Origin: Pseudomonadota bacterium
GTDB taxonomy: Bacteria; Pseudomonadota; Alphaproteobacteria; Micropepsales; Micropepsaceae
Direction: 5' to 3'
Assembly: GCA_021808875.1 (NCBI GenBank)
Contig: JAKBAU010000064.1
Span: 1 to 13,583, forward strand
Length of the DNA stretch: 13,583 bases
A program made the position numbers and the translations under genes. This document shows, in pieces, positions 1 to 7,354 of the stretch. How positions within the stretch are numbered: the stretch's first letter is position 1; each line of letters opens with the position of its first letter. The notes beneath the pieces are model-generated. The model saw only the letters and a program-made list of their open reading frames with translations. It made no database searches and was not told the DNA's origin.

Positions 1-8
1 GGCCCCGA

Positions 9-776
9 TCAAGATTGCTCACAGTCCACCAGTGTTTGTGACAGGATATTGCACATATGGACATCCACTCCAATTTCGTTTGCGATTGTCCGCATAATCA
101 TGTTCCACGTGTATCCAATTTTATCAGTAATATGGACACTTTCTCCGAAAGCCTTTTCATTGCCAAATATTTGAACTAATGCCTTTGCGAAGTCCTCTGC
201 GTGAGTGAGCGTCCAAACAGACTCGCCATCACCGGGTACGATAACTGCCTTTCCATTTAGCAAACGCCACGCCAAATGATCGCCATGCACAACCACGCTC
301 GGAAGGCGCTCCCGATAGGTGTGACTCGGACGGACAATCGTCACAGGAAAATTGCCAGAATGATGGGCGCGTAACAGCCGCATCTCGCAGGTCGCCTTGT
401 TACGACTATAACTCCAGAAAGGATTTCCTAACGGCAAGTCTTCGCTAATAAGCGGTGCGGGAGATGGCTTTTGATAGACCGACGCGGTCGAGATGAAAAT
501 GTAATGCCCACAATGATCGGTGAAATAGTCGATATCTCTTTCGACAATTCTTTGCTCAAATGCCAGGAACTGGCACACGACATCGAAGTTACGGCCTGCA
601 AGCATTCCGTAGATCTGATCATTAGCCAGTTCACCAATCACATGTTCAACGCCCCGCGGGCTTATAGCTACCGTCTTCCCGCGATTATATATCGTAACCT
701 CATGCCCCGCTCTTTTGGATTCCTCTACGCACGCCGAGGAAATTTCTCCTGTCCCGCCAATGTACAGTATTCGCAC
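9..776 (-). CDS. NAD-dependent epimerase/dehydratase-like extended SDR, probably truncated at the C-terminus
   Basis: The protein begins with a Rossmann nucleotide-binding signature (RILYIGGTGEIS, then a basic YNRGK stretch that would suit NADP or NAD). It carries the sugar-nucleotide-epimerase-like middle FISTASVYQKP, with a downstream YSRNK that would supply the Tyr/Lys pair, and VTIVRPSHTY. The substrate is unknown. A TTG at 782-780 overlaps the stop of the upstream gene, but I prefer the GTG at 776. It has GAGG about 7 bases upstream, whereas the same SD sits almost on top of the TTG, and relatives of this family begin at the equivalent of MRILYIGG. As I recall them, proteins of this type run to about 320-340 residues. 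Here the frame stops after about 255, where the family would continue with a conserved block. Reading one base out of frame beyond the last codons gives LIGA, which resembles that continuation. It is translationally coupled to the PhyH gene. The base composition is AT-richer than in the rest of the window. Confidence 0.8.
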   Translation of the reverse strand: MRILYIGGTGEISSACVEESKRAGHEVTIYNRGKTVAISPRGVEHVIGELANDQIYGMLAGRNFDVVCQFLAFEQRIVERDIDYFTDHCGHYIFISTASVYQKPSPAPLISEDLPLGNPFWSYSRNKATCEMRLLRAHHSGNFPVTIVRPSHTYRERLPSVVVHGDHLAWRLLNGKAVIVPGDGESVWTLTHAEDFAKALVQIFGNEKAFGESVHITDKIGYTWNMIMRTIANEIGVDVHMCNILSQTLVDCEQS

Positions 777-778
777 TT

Positions 779-1801
779 TCAATCCTCGTCTGGTGAAATA
801 TCACCCCTAACAACACGGGCACCACCGACGCTATGAGCGTCCAGGAAGTGATTGACACGCTCCGGTTCCTCGATGAAGCGGACATTTCTGTATATGCCGT
901 AAGGGTTAGGTGCCCTGTCGAACACCCCACGTGTATCTGACTGAAAGAGCAGACGGCCGTCAGCCAGCCTTCCGTCATCCATTACCCGTAATGCCGGATC
1001 GCTCTCACATCGTTTGACAACTTCTGGATCGAGGTCCCTCAGGTATAGTCCACGCCAGTGTTTGCACCTTCCAGCATGATAGGTCACTGCGATCATGGCA
1101 CGCGCCTTATTCGCTGTATTTGGAACACCCCGGTGCCACATCCTTGGGTCACGAAAGCAAACTCCACCTGCTGGAATTTCCATCCGTAACGATGGAGCCC
1201 ATTTTTTGATCAGATCCGGACGATCCCCGATCCGGTTACTGGACCATTGAGCCACTTCCGTTTCGCGATGTGTCCCCGGATAAATTTCTGTTGCTCCGTT
1301 AGCCTCAGTGATATCTTGAAGTGCTACTGAGCAGCTCAAAGTGGTTGTGGGCGGTGGCCAACTCTCGCCATCCCGAGAAGCGTCGACAGGGGACTTCCAT
1401 GAAAATGGCCTGTCAAAGTGGAGTGGCTGACATGTGCTACCAGGACAATTTATGTTGCCACTGTAGAACCCGAGCCAGGCGCCGTGCCCCAATACGCCGG
1501 CGACAACACATTCAACCAGGGGGTTAGCGAGAAGTTCCTGCTTAACGTATGGAGCGTTGCGCCGAATTCCCAGTTGCAGATGTCCGCGGCCCGTATTTAT
1601 CTCATGCTGGGTCACCCGTCCGGGTACACGTATTCGCGCGACATCCTCTAGGATGCTTTCATTTAGAAAGGCACAGGTTTCCAGAGAAACCACATTTTTT
1701 ACAACCGCGTAGCCTCTTCTTTGAACGTCCCTGACGATGGATTCCAGAGTATCTGGGGAAATCCTTCCGGACTGTCTTTCCTGCTCTGAGATTTCATACA
1801 T
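779..1801 (-). CDS. Phytanoyl-CoA dioxygenase (PhyH) family Fe(II)/2-oxoglutarate oxygenase
   Basis: This is a PhyH-family cytosolic oxygenase that would couple decarboxylation of 2-oxoglutarate to hydroxylation of an unidentified small substrate. The metal facial triad is visible as HFD (about H128 and D130) and a distal His in RMWHRG (about H223). The Arg about 11 residues later (R234, in NKARAMIAVTY) is placed to bind 2-oxoglutarate. The length of 340 residues is usual for bacterial members, and the fold is uninterrupted. I start at the ATG at 1801 rather than the GTG one codon earlier; GGAAG lies 7 bases upstream. Its stop overlaps the region where the epimerase-like gene starts, so the two form a coupled pair. 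Together they may modify a secondary metabolite or a sugar-like compound, but nothing here fixes the substrate. I see no sequence link to the sulfonate island. Ectoine hydroxylase and other PhyH activities cannot be excluded. Confidence 0.87.
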   Translation of the reverse strand: MYEISEQERQSGRISPDTLESIVRDVQRRGYAVVKNVVSLETCAFLNESILEDVARIRVPGRVTQHEINTGRGHLQLGIRRNAPYVKQELLANPLVECVVAGVLGHGAWLGFYSGNINCPGSTCQPLHFDRPFSWKSPVDASRDGESWPPPTTTLSCSVALQDITEANGATEIYPGTHRETEVAQWSSNRIGDRPDLIKKWAPSLRMEIPAGGVCFRDPRMWHRGVPNTANKARAMIAVTYHAGRCKHWRGLYLRDLDPEVVKRCESDPALRVMDDGRLADGRLLFQSDTRGVFDRAPNPYGIYRNVRFIEEPERVNHFLDAHSVGGARVVRGDISPDED

Positions 1802-1853
1802 CACGGCGCTTCCAGTTTGTTTCGATCGCGGATCGTAAGGATTGATGAGGCTC

Positions 1854-2139
1854 TCATGGGTTGAGAACGTACATACACTGACCGTAATCCCAGGAACGTA
1901 CTAGCTTTGCTTTTTGCCGCAATCGGTCAAGTTGATCAGAGGATGATCGCTTAAAGGTGCGGTAATTTCCAGAGAGAGACGCGAAACCTGACTGGATACC
2001 CAGCCAGCCCGGGCTCCGGCGGCACCTGAAATACTGTCTCAGCGAGACTGATAGGCAGAAGATGCGGACCCGTTGCGATCGCCAATTCATGCACAAAGCA
2101 GGCGATCGAGTGAATCTGTCTCAGTGAGATAAACAGCCG
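1854..2139 (-). pseudogene. Possible decayed gene in two frames, weakly LysR C-terminus-like
   Basis: Two overlapping minus-strand frames look protein-coding in part. One is open from 2139 to 1951 and reads SIACFVHELAIATGPHLLPI and then PEPGLAGYPVRFRVSLW. The other is open from 2096 to 1854 and ends with SSDQLDRLRQKAKLVRSW. Read across a frameshift near 1955, they weakly resemble the end of the effector domain of NodD-type LysR regulators. In that family a conserved hydrophobic-Trp-x-Pro-His-like segment precedes a DPxHxWLR-like helix. No start, no DNA-binding half and no clear family match remain. If real, this is only the scar of a regulator 5' of the PhyH gene. It could equally be chance. 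Confidence 0.2.
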
Positions 2140-2187
2140 TCAATGGCCATATTTTACGGACCTTAAGGCAAGTAGCATTTCGCTTGG

Positions 2188-2295
2188 CTAACTTGGGGTT
2201 ACCCCGCCACGGAGCGCTCGGCGGTGAGCCTCATTGGCCTCTGCAGTGAACCGGCAGATGTGGCGGTACCACCGTCGTGAGATTTTGTTCACCAC
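2188..2295 (-). CDS. Small hypothetical ORF of 35 residues, doubtful
   Basis: A frame open from 2352 to the TAG at 2190-2188 contains a GTG-initiated peptide. It is basic, and its middle reads KISRRWYRHICRFTAEANEA. The mixed composition (Trp, Tyr, His and Cys with few repeats) looks more protein-like than the flanking frames. I find no Shine-Dalgarno sequence close to the GTG and recognise no family. It may be the tail of a lost mobile-element gene or simply noise. Confidence 0.13.
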   Translation of the reverse strand: MVNKISRRWYRHICRFTAEANEAHRRALRGGVTPS

Positions 2296-3200
2296 AAAAT
2301 TCGTAGGTTCAGCCTGAAGGTGCCCACGGGGATTGGGACCGCGCGTTGCCGGCTAGCATCTCTCAACGCAGCGATTGATCCAGCCGATCATCCCGGTTCG
2401 TCCGGTCCCAACGGGGCAGATTCAGTGGGCCTATCCTGCACCTGCAGACGGAGCCCGAGACTGACGCTGCTGCGCGACCCCACCTTTGGGATCTTTATTC
2501 CGCCACCCACACGAACTGCGCGCGCGCGATCTGTTAGGAAATGAGCCAGCGATGGCCATCGCCCGCAAGAACGGCGGATCAGCCCCCTAAAATAGGCGCA
2601 CGCCGCAATCAGGCGAGCCGACATGCCCAGCGGCCACGCCCTCTGGGCGCAGGCTCCCACGGACCCACTCCAGCCTTCATGGCCATGGTGCCAGCCGGCG
2701 CGAGATTTTAGCAATTAAATCAAGTGTATAAGTGCTTCCTTACCGCTGGGTGACGTGCGATCCCGTCCCGCTTAGCCAATAGGTCATCTATCTCATGTCA
2801 ATTGCCAAAGCTAGAAGACGTTAGCACCGTCAGCATGCAGTCTTTTTTCCGGCCGCTATTGGGCGGGTGACATGCCGCTTCGCTCTTACGAGATAGAGAC
2901 CCCAACGGCTGTTCAGCCCAACCCGCACACTAGACCTCACCCCTGGCGGCAGTGCCATGGGGTCATGATTCCATGCAAGAGCAAGTCTCCTCTGTGACAT
3001 AGTCACCGACTGTCGAGAATATAGGTAGCTGATCAATCTGCTAACACACCTGGGACCCTAACGGACTGTCGCGACCGGGGGATGGACCCTCGCCGCGTGT
3101 CCAAGGCCGCAGGATAGGTGCCAGCTGCTTCATCCCCAAGTTGCGGCACCCAGGACGGCTGCATCACGTTTTGCGGTCTTCGAGCCGCAAGGCTCTGCCA
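2296..3200. other. Gene-poor stretch with no supported gene
   Basis: About 0.9 kb in which I see no gene I can support. The open frames here (2320-2544 plus, 2388-2714 minus, 2830-3036 minus) have no family signature, no good ribosome binding site and Arg/Ser/Pro-rich composition typical of GC-rich non-coding frames. I see no tRNA, CRISPR repeat, inverted terminal repeats or direct duplication that would mark an intact insertion sequence. With 1802-2295 it forms the 1.5-kb barrier between the PhyH pair and the catabolic island. It probably marks an old junction or decayed genes. Confidence 0.4.
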
Positions 3201-3207
3201 CGATATG

Positions 3208-3232
3208 ATGACGTCATGTTTTGTCTTATACT
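3208..3232 (+). promoter_or_regulatory. Putative gntR promoter/operator: palindrome plus half-site
   Basis: A perfect 10-bp palindrome, ATGACGTCAT, lies at 3208-3217. It is followed at 3222-3230 by TGTCTTATA, which is identical to nine bases of the perfect palindrome in front of the large operon (12598-12615). The last bases of the half-site merge into TATACT at 3227-3232, a 5/6 match to a -10 box, about 80 bases before the gntR ATG. No good -35 is visible at the right distance. Binding of the GntR protein here would cover the -10 and give autoregulation. The second half of the site is strongly degenerate, so binding may be weaker than at the operon. Confidence 0.4.
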
Positions 3233-3311
3233 GTTTATGTGATTTGCATGCCCGACGCCTGCCTTCAGTATCAGCTTGGTCAGGTTTCGTCATACAAGGA
3301 ACTGTCATCTC

Positions 3312-4028
3312 ATGGAATTTCCAGGATACCGCCCCCTCTATCGCCAAGTTTACGACATTATGGTCGAGAAAGTCGCTAAGGGTGTCTGGCGTGCCGGTGA
3401 ATCCCTGCCAAGTGAACAGGCATTGGCCCGCGAGCTTGGAGTAAGCCAAGGCACGATGCGCAAAGTTCTCGACGCCATGACAGCGGAAAACCTGCTGGAA
3501 CGTCATCAGGGCAAAGGCACATTTGTCGCTTCCAATACGCAGGAACGTTCATTATTCCGTTTCTTCCGCATGGTGACGCCTGACGGCGAACGCGTCACGC
3601 CTGCCCGGGGCGTAGAAACCGTGGTCGTGCGGGCGGCGCGCACCATAGAGCAAAAGCGGCTCGACCTTCCAAAAAAACAGCGTGTGATAGAGATCACCCG
3701 AACCAGGCTGCTTGAAGGACGCCCTGCGATCCTCGAGACAATCATTTTATCGGCATCGCTATTTCAAGGAATCGAAACACGCCGTCCTCTGCCCAATACG
3801 CTCTATTCGCTCTATCAGACTGATTTCGGAATCAATATCATTTCAACTGAAGAGCAGCTACGTCCCGATATCGCGAACAAAGACGACCAAAAAATGCTCG
3901 GAGCCCCGCTTGGTGCACCGATCCAGTGCATCGATCGCATAGCCAAAACACTTCAGGACCGCAAAGTGGAGTGGAGGCTGAGCAGGATATACGCGCCAAA
4001 CCTGGCTTATGCAGTAACTCTGAGCTAA
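3312..4028 (+). CDS. GntR-family transcriptional regulator, HutC/UTRA subfamily
   Basis: This is a ligand-responsive DNA-binding protein of 238 residues, the usual size for HutC-type members. Residues about 8-72 form the GntR winged helix: PLYRQVYDIM, GESLPSEQALARELGVS, then TMRKVLDAMTAENLLERHQGKGTFV. Residues about 95-235 form a UTRA effector domain, with the expected TRTRLLEGRPAILETIIL and RIYAPNLAYAVTL segments. I use the ATG at 3312, which begins MEFPGYRPLYRQ just before the winged helix; AGGA lies 11 bases upstream. An in-frame TTG at 3276 adds 12 residues without family character. The gene converges on the nine-gene operon, with only 10 bases between the stop codons. Its promoter region shares the half-site TGTCTTATA with the operon operator. 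I infer that it is the local repressor, released by a sugar, sugar-acid or sulfonate intermediate. The effector is unknown. Confidence 0.92.
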   Translation: MEFPGYRPLYRQVYDIMVEKVAKGVWRAGESLPSEQALARELGVSQGTMRKVLDAMTAENLLERHQGKGTFVASNTQERSLFRFFRMVTPDGERVTPARGVETVVVRAARTIEQKRLDLPKKQRVIEITRTRLLEGRPAILETIILSASLFQGIETRRPLPNTLYSLYQTDFGINIISTEEQLRPDIANKDDQKMLGAPLGAPIQCIDRIAKTLQDRKVEWRLSRIYAPNLAYAVTLS

Positions 4029-4038
4029 ATTAGCCGCC

Positions 4039-4803
4039 CTAGTTCTGGGTCAAGCCGGCGTCAACCATGAAATTCGCGCCGGTGCAACCGGCGCTTTCGT
4101 CCGACCCAAGAAACAGCGCCACGCGTGCGACGTGCTCGGGTATAAGCCGAAATTTCAGTGCCTGCAATTCAATGAACTGGCGATCGAGTTCAGGCGTAAG
4201 CCACAAGGCACGCTGCCGTTCAGTCAAGATAGCTCCCGGGACGATGCAGTTAACTCGCACACCGCTGGGACCAAATTCGCGTGCAAGTGTGCGAGTTAAT
4301 CCATTAATGGCGGCCTTCGAAGTCGTGTACCCGGCCATGCCCGGTCGCCCCCGCATCCATGACACGGATCCCAGCATGACGATCGAACCCTCGCCGCGCT
4401 CCATCATGCCACGAGCGACCACCTGCGACGCGAAGAATTGATGATCGAGATTGAGGCTAAGCATCTGCCGCCAGGCCTCGGGCTCGATCGACATCACCTC
4501 CTGCCGATCATCCTTTCCAGCATTGTTGATCAGCACTCCAATACCTCGGGCGTCCGTCTCGATCTGCGACAAACACTTGCGCAACGACGGGATGTCGCGA
4601 AGGTCACAATGGTGAAACTGTGCTCCCGTCGCCACTGCCATCCGCGCTCCACCCTTATCGTCGATGTCAAGGAAATGGACACGCGCGCCTTGAGATACAA
4701 AAGCTTCTACCAGTGCAGCACCAATACCCGAGGCTCCACCCGTGATCACCACACAGCGATCGTGCAACGATTTGTACCGCACATGCTCATAGGCTTCATT
4801 CAT
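4039..4803 (-). CDS. SDR-family sugar dehydrogenase, candidate sulfoquinovose 1-dehydrogenase
   Basis: This is a classical short-chain dehydrogenase of 254 residues. It shows the cofactor motif TGGASGIG (T21-G28), NNAG (93-96), the catalytic set N118, S146, Y159 and K163 (YTTSK), the VNCIVPGAILT segment and a C-terminal MVDAGLTQN. Asp at the end of beta-2 (VHFLDID) suggests a preference for NAD over NADP. In the sulfo-ED pathway the first oxidation, sulfoquinovose to its 1,5-lactone, is done by an SDR. The neighbouring lactonase, mutarotase, dehydratase and aldolase support that role by context. The family alone cannot fix the substrate, and galactose-, fucose- or rhamnose-type dehydrogenases look the same. 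Its start overlaps the lactonase stop by four bases (ATGA). It is the last gene of the operon and meets gntR tail to tail. Confidence 0.9.
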   Translation of the reverse strand: MNEAYEHVRYKSLHDRCVVITGGASGIGAALVEAFVSQGARVHFLDIDDKGGARMAVATGAQFHHCDLRDIPSLRKCLSQIETDARGIGVLINNAGKDDRQEVMSIEPEAWRQMLSLNLDHQFFASQVVARGMMERGEGSIVMLGSVSWMRGRPGMAGYTTSKAAINGLTRTLAREFGPSGVRVNCIVPGAILTERQRALWLTPELDRQFIELQALKFRLIPEHVARVALFLGSDESAGCTGANFMVDAGLTQN

Positions 4804-5669
4804 TTCGGATGGTCCTCGCTCACAAACTCTGGCGGAACAAGACCGCCGATGCCTACATCGGCTGCATAAAGTACGCCGCCTCCCTCACCGTTCGCTGTTG
4901 TCAGAAATAGGGTCTGTCGATCGGTGCCGCCAAATGCTATCATCGTTGGATACCGTGCCGGGACGGGATAGTCGGCCATGACACGGCCTCCGGGATCGTA
5001 TCGCCGCACACGCGCGCCCTCATAAAGTGCAGTCCAGTAACAACCCTCGGCATCAACAGCCGCGCCATCAGGACGCCCTCTGTCCGTTCCTGTGGGTTCA
5101 AGCTCCGCGAATATGCGTCGGTTTTCCACTGTGCCTGTCGCCACGTCATAGTCATACTTATAAATCACAAAGCGGGGCGTATCCGAGTGGTAGAGTGTGC
5201 GGCCATCAGGTGAGAACGCAAGGCCGTTCGAGGTAGTTAATCCTTTGGCGAGAACAGATAGTTTTGTGCCGTCAAGGCGATAGAGGCATGCGGCTGCACC
5301 GGCCTTCGGCTCATCGATCGTACCGGCGAGAAGGCGTCCCCGCGGATCAACGCGCCCATCATTAAATCGACTAGTACGTATGTCTTCGGGATTGGAGGCA
5401 AGTTTGCAAGACTTGCGCCCCGCGGCGTCCAGACGCCAGATGCCCGAACGTAGGCCAGCGATAAAGCCTCCATCGGAAGCCGGCGCCACACAGCCGATAT
5501 CTTCGTCTATCGAAACGACGTTGTGCCCGCCACTCACCGGCTCATAGCGGTGCAACTTCCTACCGGTGATATCGACAAAGAATAATGCCAGCCATCGATC
5601 TGACCAAACCGGACTTTCGCCCAATATGGTTCCAGCATCGAGTACGGGCCGAAATTCCGTCATCGCCAT
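4800..5669 (-). CDS. SMP-30/gluconolactonase-family lactonase, candidate 6-deoxy-6-sulfogluconolactonase
   Basis: This is a metal-dependent six-bladed propeller lactonase of 289 residues. Signature pieces in order are ILGESPVWSDRWLALFFVD (metal Glu about E18), SRFNDGRVDPRGRLLAGTID, NGLAFSPDGRTLYHSDT and GRPDGAAVDAEGCYWTALYEG (metal Asp in PDG). All expected metal-ligand positions (Glu, Asn, Asp) appear intact, and there is no signal peptide, so it acts in the cytoplasm. It would open the sugar lactone made by the adjacent SDR dehydrogenase. In Pseudomonas putida SQ1 the sulfogluconolactonase belongs to this same family. The start ATG shares one base with the stop of the mutarotase gene (TAATG), and the 3' end overlaps the SDR start, so all three are translationally coupled. 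The substrate is inferred from context only. Confidence 0.9.
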   Translation of the reverse strand: MAMTEFRPVLDAGTILGESPVWSDRWLALFFVDITGRKLHRYEPVSGGHNVVSIDEDIGCVAPASDGGFIAGLRSGIWRLDAAGRKSCKLASNPEDIRTSRFNDGRVDPRGRLLAGTIDEPKAGAAACLYRLDGTKLSVLAKGLTTSNGLAFSPDGRTLYHSDTPRFVIYKYDYDVATGTVENRRIFAELEPTGTDRGRPDGAAVDAEGCYWTALYEGARVRRYDPGGRVMADYPVPARYPTMIAFGGTDRQTLFLTTANGEGGGVLYAADVGIGGLVPPEFVSEDHPK

Positions 5670-6541
5670 TACGACACGTTGATGGAAATTGTCCCACCCA
5701 GGCGTTCGCCTGTGCTTAGGACAGCCATAGGCGGTACATCACTTCGGTTAATCGCGTTCGTTGCATGCGTCATTGGTTCAACGCCAATGCTATTGCTCTT
5801 AGGTGGGTTGAAGATACGCAGCCAGCTAAACACAGGTTCAACCGTCATGGTCACAGCCAAGTCCCCAGGCATGGCGGTAAGGAAAAGGCGTCCGTCCCAC
5901 CCTTCGATATCGTTATCCAAATGGCCTCCGGCCGGTTGCCAGCCCGACGCAAAGCGTCGCGCCTCCTCCACTATCGGCTTAAGCGGAAGAAATGCAGGAT
6001 CATTCGTCCATAGTGCCTTTGCAGCAAACCGAACACGCGTCCGCTCGCCTATCAGGAAGAAGGGATGAAAGCCCAGACCGGCGGGCGCCGGGAATTCTTC
6101 TTTATTTGTCATGTAGAGGGAAACATCAATGCCATTGGGCCGGAGCCGATAGTGCAGTTCGGTACCAAACCGGAAGGGCCAATCACTCTTATCTCCGGCG
6201 CCACTCTCATAGGCCAGCGTGCAGCCATCCTTTGTCTCGCTCACAACACGCCAGGCACGCTGCCAGCCAATGCCATGCAGCGGTTGTGAACTGCCGGGAA
6301 AATTGGTGACCAAGCGGCAACTTCGACCGGAAAACTCAAAGCGGCCGTCAGCAATCCGGTTACCATAAGGTACAAGCGGAAATCCCGCCGTAAGTCGTAC
6401 ATTTCCCGCCGCAATAGCTTCGTTCGGCGTCTCGCGCATCAACGACCGGCCGGCATATCGCAGCGACAGCAAGGCTCCGCCGATCTCGGGCGCAATACGA
6501 GCCTCCATAAGACCTGCCGAGAGCGTGACGACGCGGTTCAA
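5669..6541 (-). CDS. Aldose 1-epimerase (mutarotase) family, candidate sulfoquinovose mutarotase
   Basis: This is a GalM-like mutarotase of 290 residues. Expected catalytic residues are present: H89 in SQPLHGIGW, the general-acid His H159 in GLGFHPFF, and the general-base Glu E255 in GVEPMTHATNA. It would interconvert alpha- and beta-anomers so that all of the sugar can reach the stereospecific dehydrogenase. Dedicated sulfoquinovose mutarotases of this family are known from sulfoglycolytic clusters. The start is a TTG at 6541 overlapping the aldolase stop (TTGA), with GAGG 8 bases upstream; no better start lies nearby. Presence of a mutarotase indicates that the pathway begins with a free cyclic aldose, not with a uronate or an open-chain acid. 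This helps exclude a pure altronate or galactarate role for the operon. Confidence 0.88.
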   Translation of the reverse strand: MNRVVTLSAGLMEARIAPEIGGALLSLRYAGRSLMRETPNEAIAAGNVRLTAGFPLVPYGNRIADGRFEFSGRSCRLVTNFPGSSQPLHGIGWQRAWRVVSETKDGCTLAYESGAGDKSDWPFRFGTELHYRLRPNGIDVSLYMTNKEEFPAPAGLGFHPFFLIGERTRVRFAAKALWTNDPAFLPLKPIVEEARRFASGWQPAGGHLDNDIEGWDGRLFLTAMPGDLAVTMTVEPVFSWLRIFNPPKSNSIGVEPMTHATNAINRSDVPPMAVLSTGERLGGTISINVS

Positions 6542-7344
6542 TATGCCGCCTCAGGGGCCGACGGAACGGATCCAGCCTCTTTTGCACCGCGCAACGCAAG
6601 CAGCCACTCCGCTGCACGCCCGGTCATCATGGCCATATCAGACGAGACTGCTGCAAACCTGTAACCAAAGGCGAGAAAATTGCCTACCATTTCGGGATTA
6701 GGTCCCACAATACCAATGGGCTTTCCGGAACTCGCGGCACTACGAGCCGCCAGCGCTATCATTTTCTGCACTTCCGGATGAGCGATATTGCCTATATGAC
6801 CGAGACTGGCGGCCAGATCGCCCGGCCCCAGAAAAAGCCCGTCGATCCCCGGTACCGCCGCGATTTCCGCAATGCGTTCCACCGCGGCCGCAGTTTCGAT
6901 CTGAACAATCACCGCCACGTCCTGGTTAGCGCGGGCGAAGTAGCCATCCATTCTGCCGTAACGGGAACCACGATGGATAGCAGCGACACCACGAACCCCT
7001 TCCGGAGGATAGCGGGTAAACGATACTGCAGCACGAGCTTCATCCGCGTTCTGTACGAATGGAATCATTATGCTTCTTGCGCCCCCATCGAGGACGCGCT
7101 TGATGAGCACCTGATCGTTCCAAGCAATGCGCACCACGGCATCGGCTGGCGTACCAGAAATCGCGCGAAGAATGGACGCCATGTCGGCCACTTCTATCGC
7201 TACGTGTTCCATGTCAACGACAAGAAAATCGAAGCCGCAGAAACCCATCGCCTCAGCGGTAGAAGGTGCAGCAGACATTAGCCATGTACCAAGCTGTGGC
7301 TCACTGCCATCTGTCAGACGAAACTTGAAGCGATTATAGATCAT
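6538..7344 (-). CDS. HpcH/HpaI-family class II aldolase, candidate 2-dehydro-3,6-dideoxy-6-sulfogluconate (KDSG) aldolase
   Basis: This is a pyruvate-specific, divalent-metal aldolase of 268 residues. The family markers are LGTWLMSAAP, FDFLVVDMEH (catalytic His about H47), VVRIAWND (Arg about R72), RYPPEGVRGVAA, VQIETAAAVERI (metal Glu E150) and LFLGPGDLAASLG (metal Asp D176). It would split a 2-keto-3-deoxy sugar acid made by the neighbouring IlvD/EDD enzyme into pyruvate and an aldehyde. For sulfoquinovose the aldehyde would be 3-sulfolactaldehyde. The KDSG aldolase of P. putida SQ1 is of this family. The frame is open to 7521, but that extension overlaps the dehydratase gene and has no family homology. 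The ATG at 7344 has GAGGA 8 bases upstream and lies 10 bases after the dehydratase stop, so I take it as the start. Confidence 0.9.
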   Translation of the reverse strand: MIYNRFKFRLTDGSEPQLGTWLMSAAPSTAEAMGFCGFDFLVVDMEHVAIEVADMASILRAISGTPADAVVRIAWNDQVLIKRVLDGGARSIMIPFVQNADEARAAVSFTRYPPEGVRGVAAIHRGSRYGRMDGYFARANQDVAVIVQIETAAAVERIAEIAAVPGIDGLFLGPGDLAASLGHIGNIAHPEVQKMIALAARSAASSGKPIGIVGPNPEMVGNFLAFGYRFAAVSSDMAMMTGRAAEWLLALRGAKEAGSVPSAPEAAY

Positions 7345-7354
7345 CGGCTGGTCC

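Noticed and set aside
2388..2714. A 108-residue minus-strand open frame in the gene-poor stretch
   Set aside because: Low-information Arg/Ser/Gly-rich translation, no Shine-Dalgarno sequence and no family. The opposite strand shows equally open frames, as is usual in GC-rich DNA.
1802..3311. An insertion sequence, tRNA or CRISPR array in the gene-poor stretch
   Set aside because: I found no transposase motif, matched terminal inverted repeats, tRNA cloverleaf or regularly spaced repeats on reading both strands.
3033..3506. A 157-residue minus-strand open frame
   Set aside because: Much of it is antisense to the DNA-binding domain of the gntR gene, and the rest covers the gntR promoter. No motif is visible.
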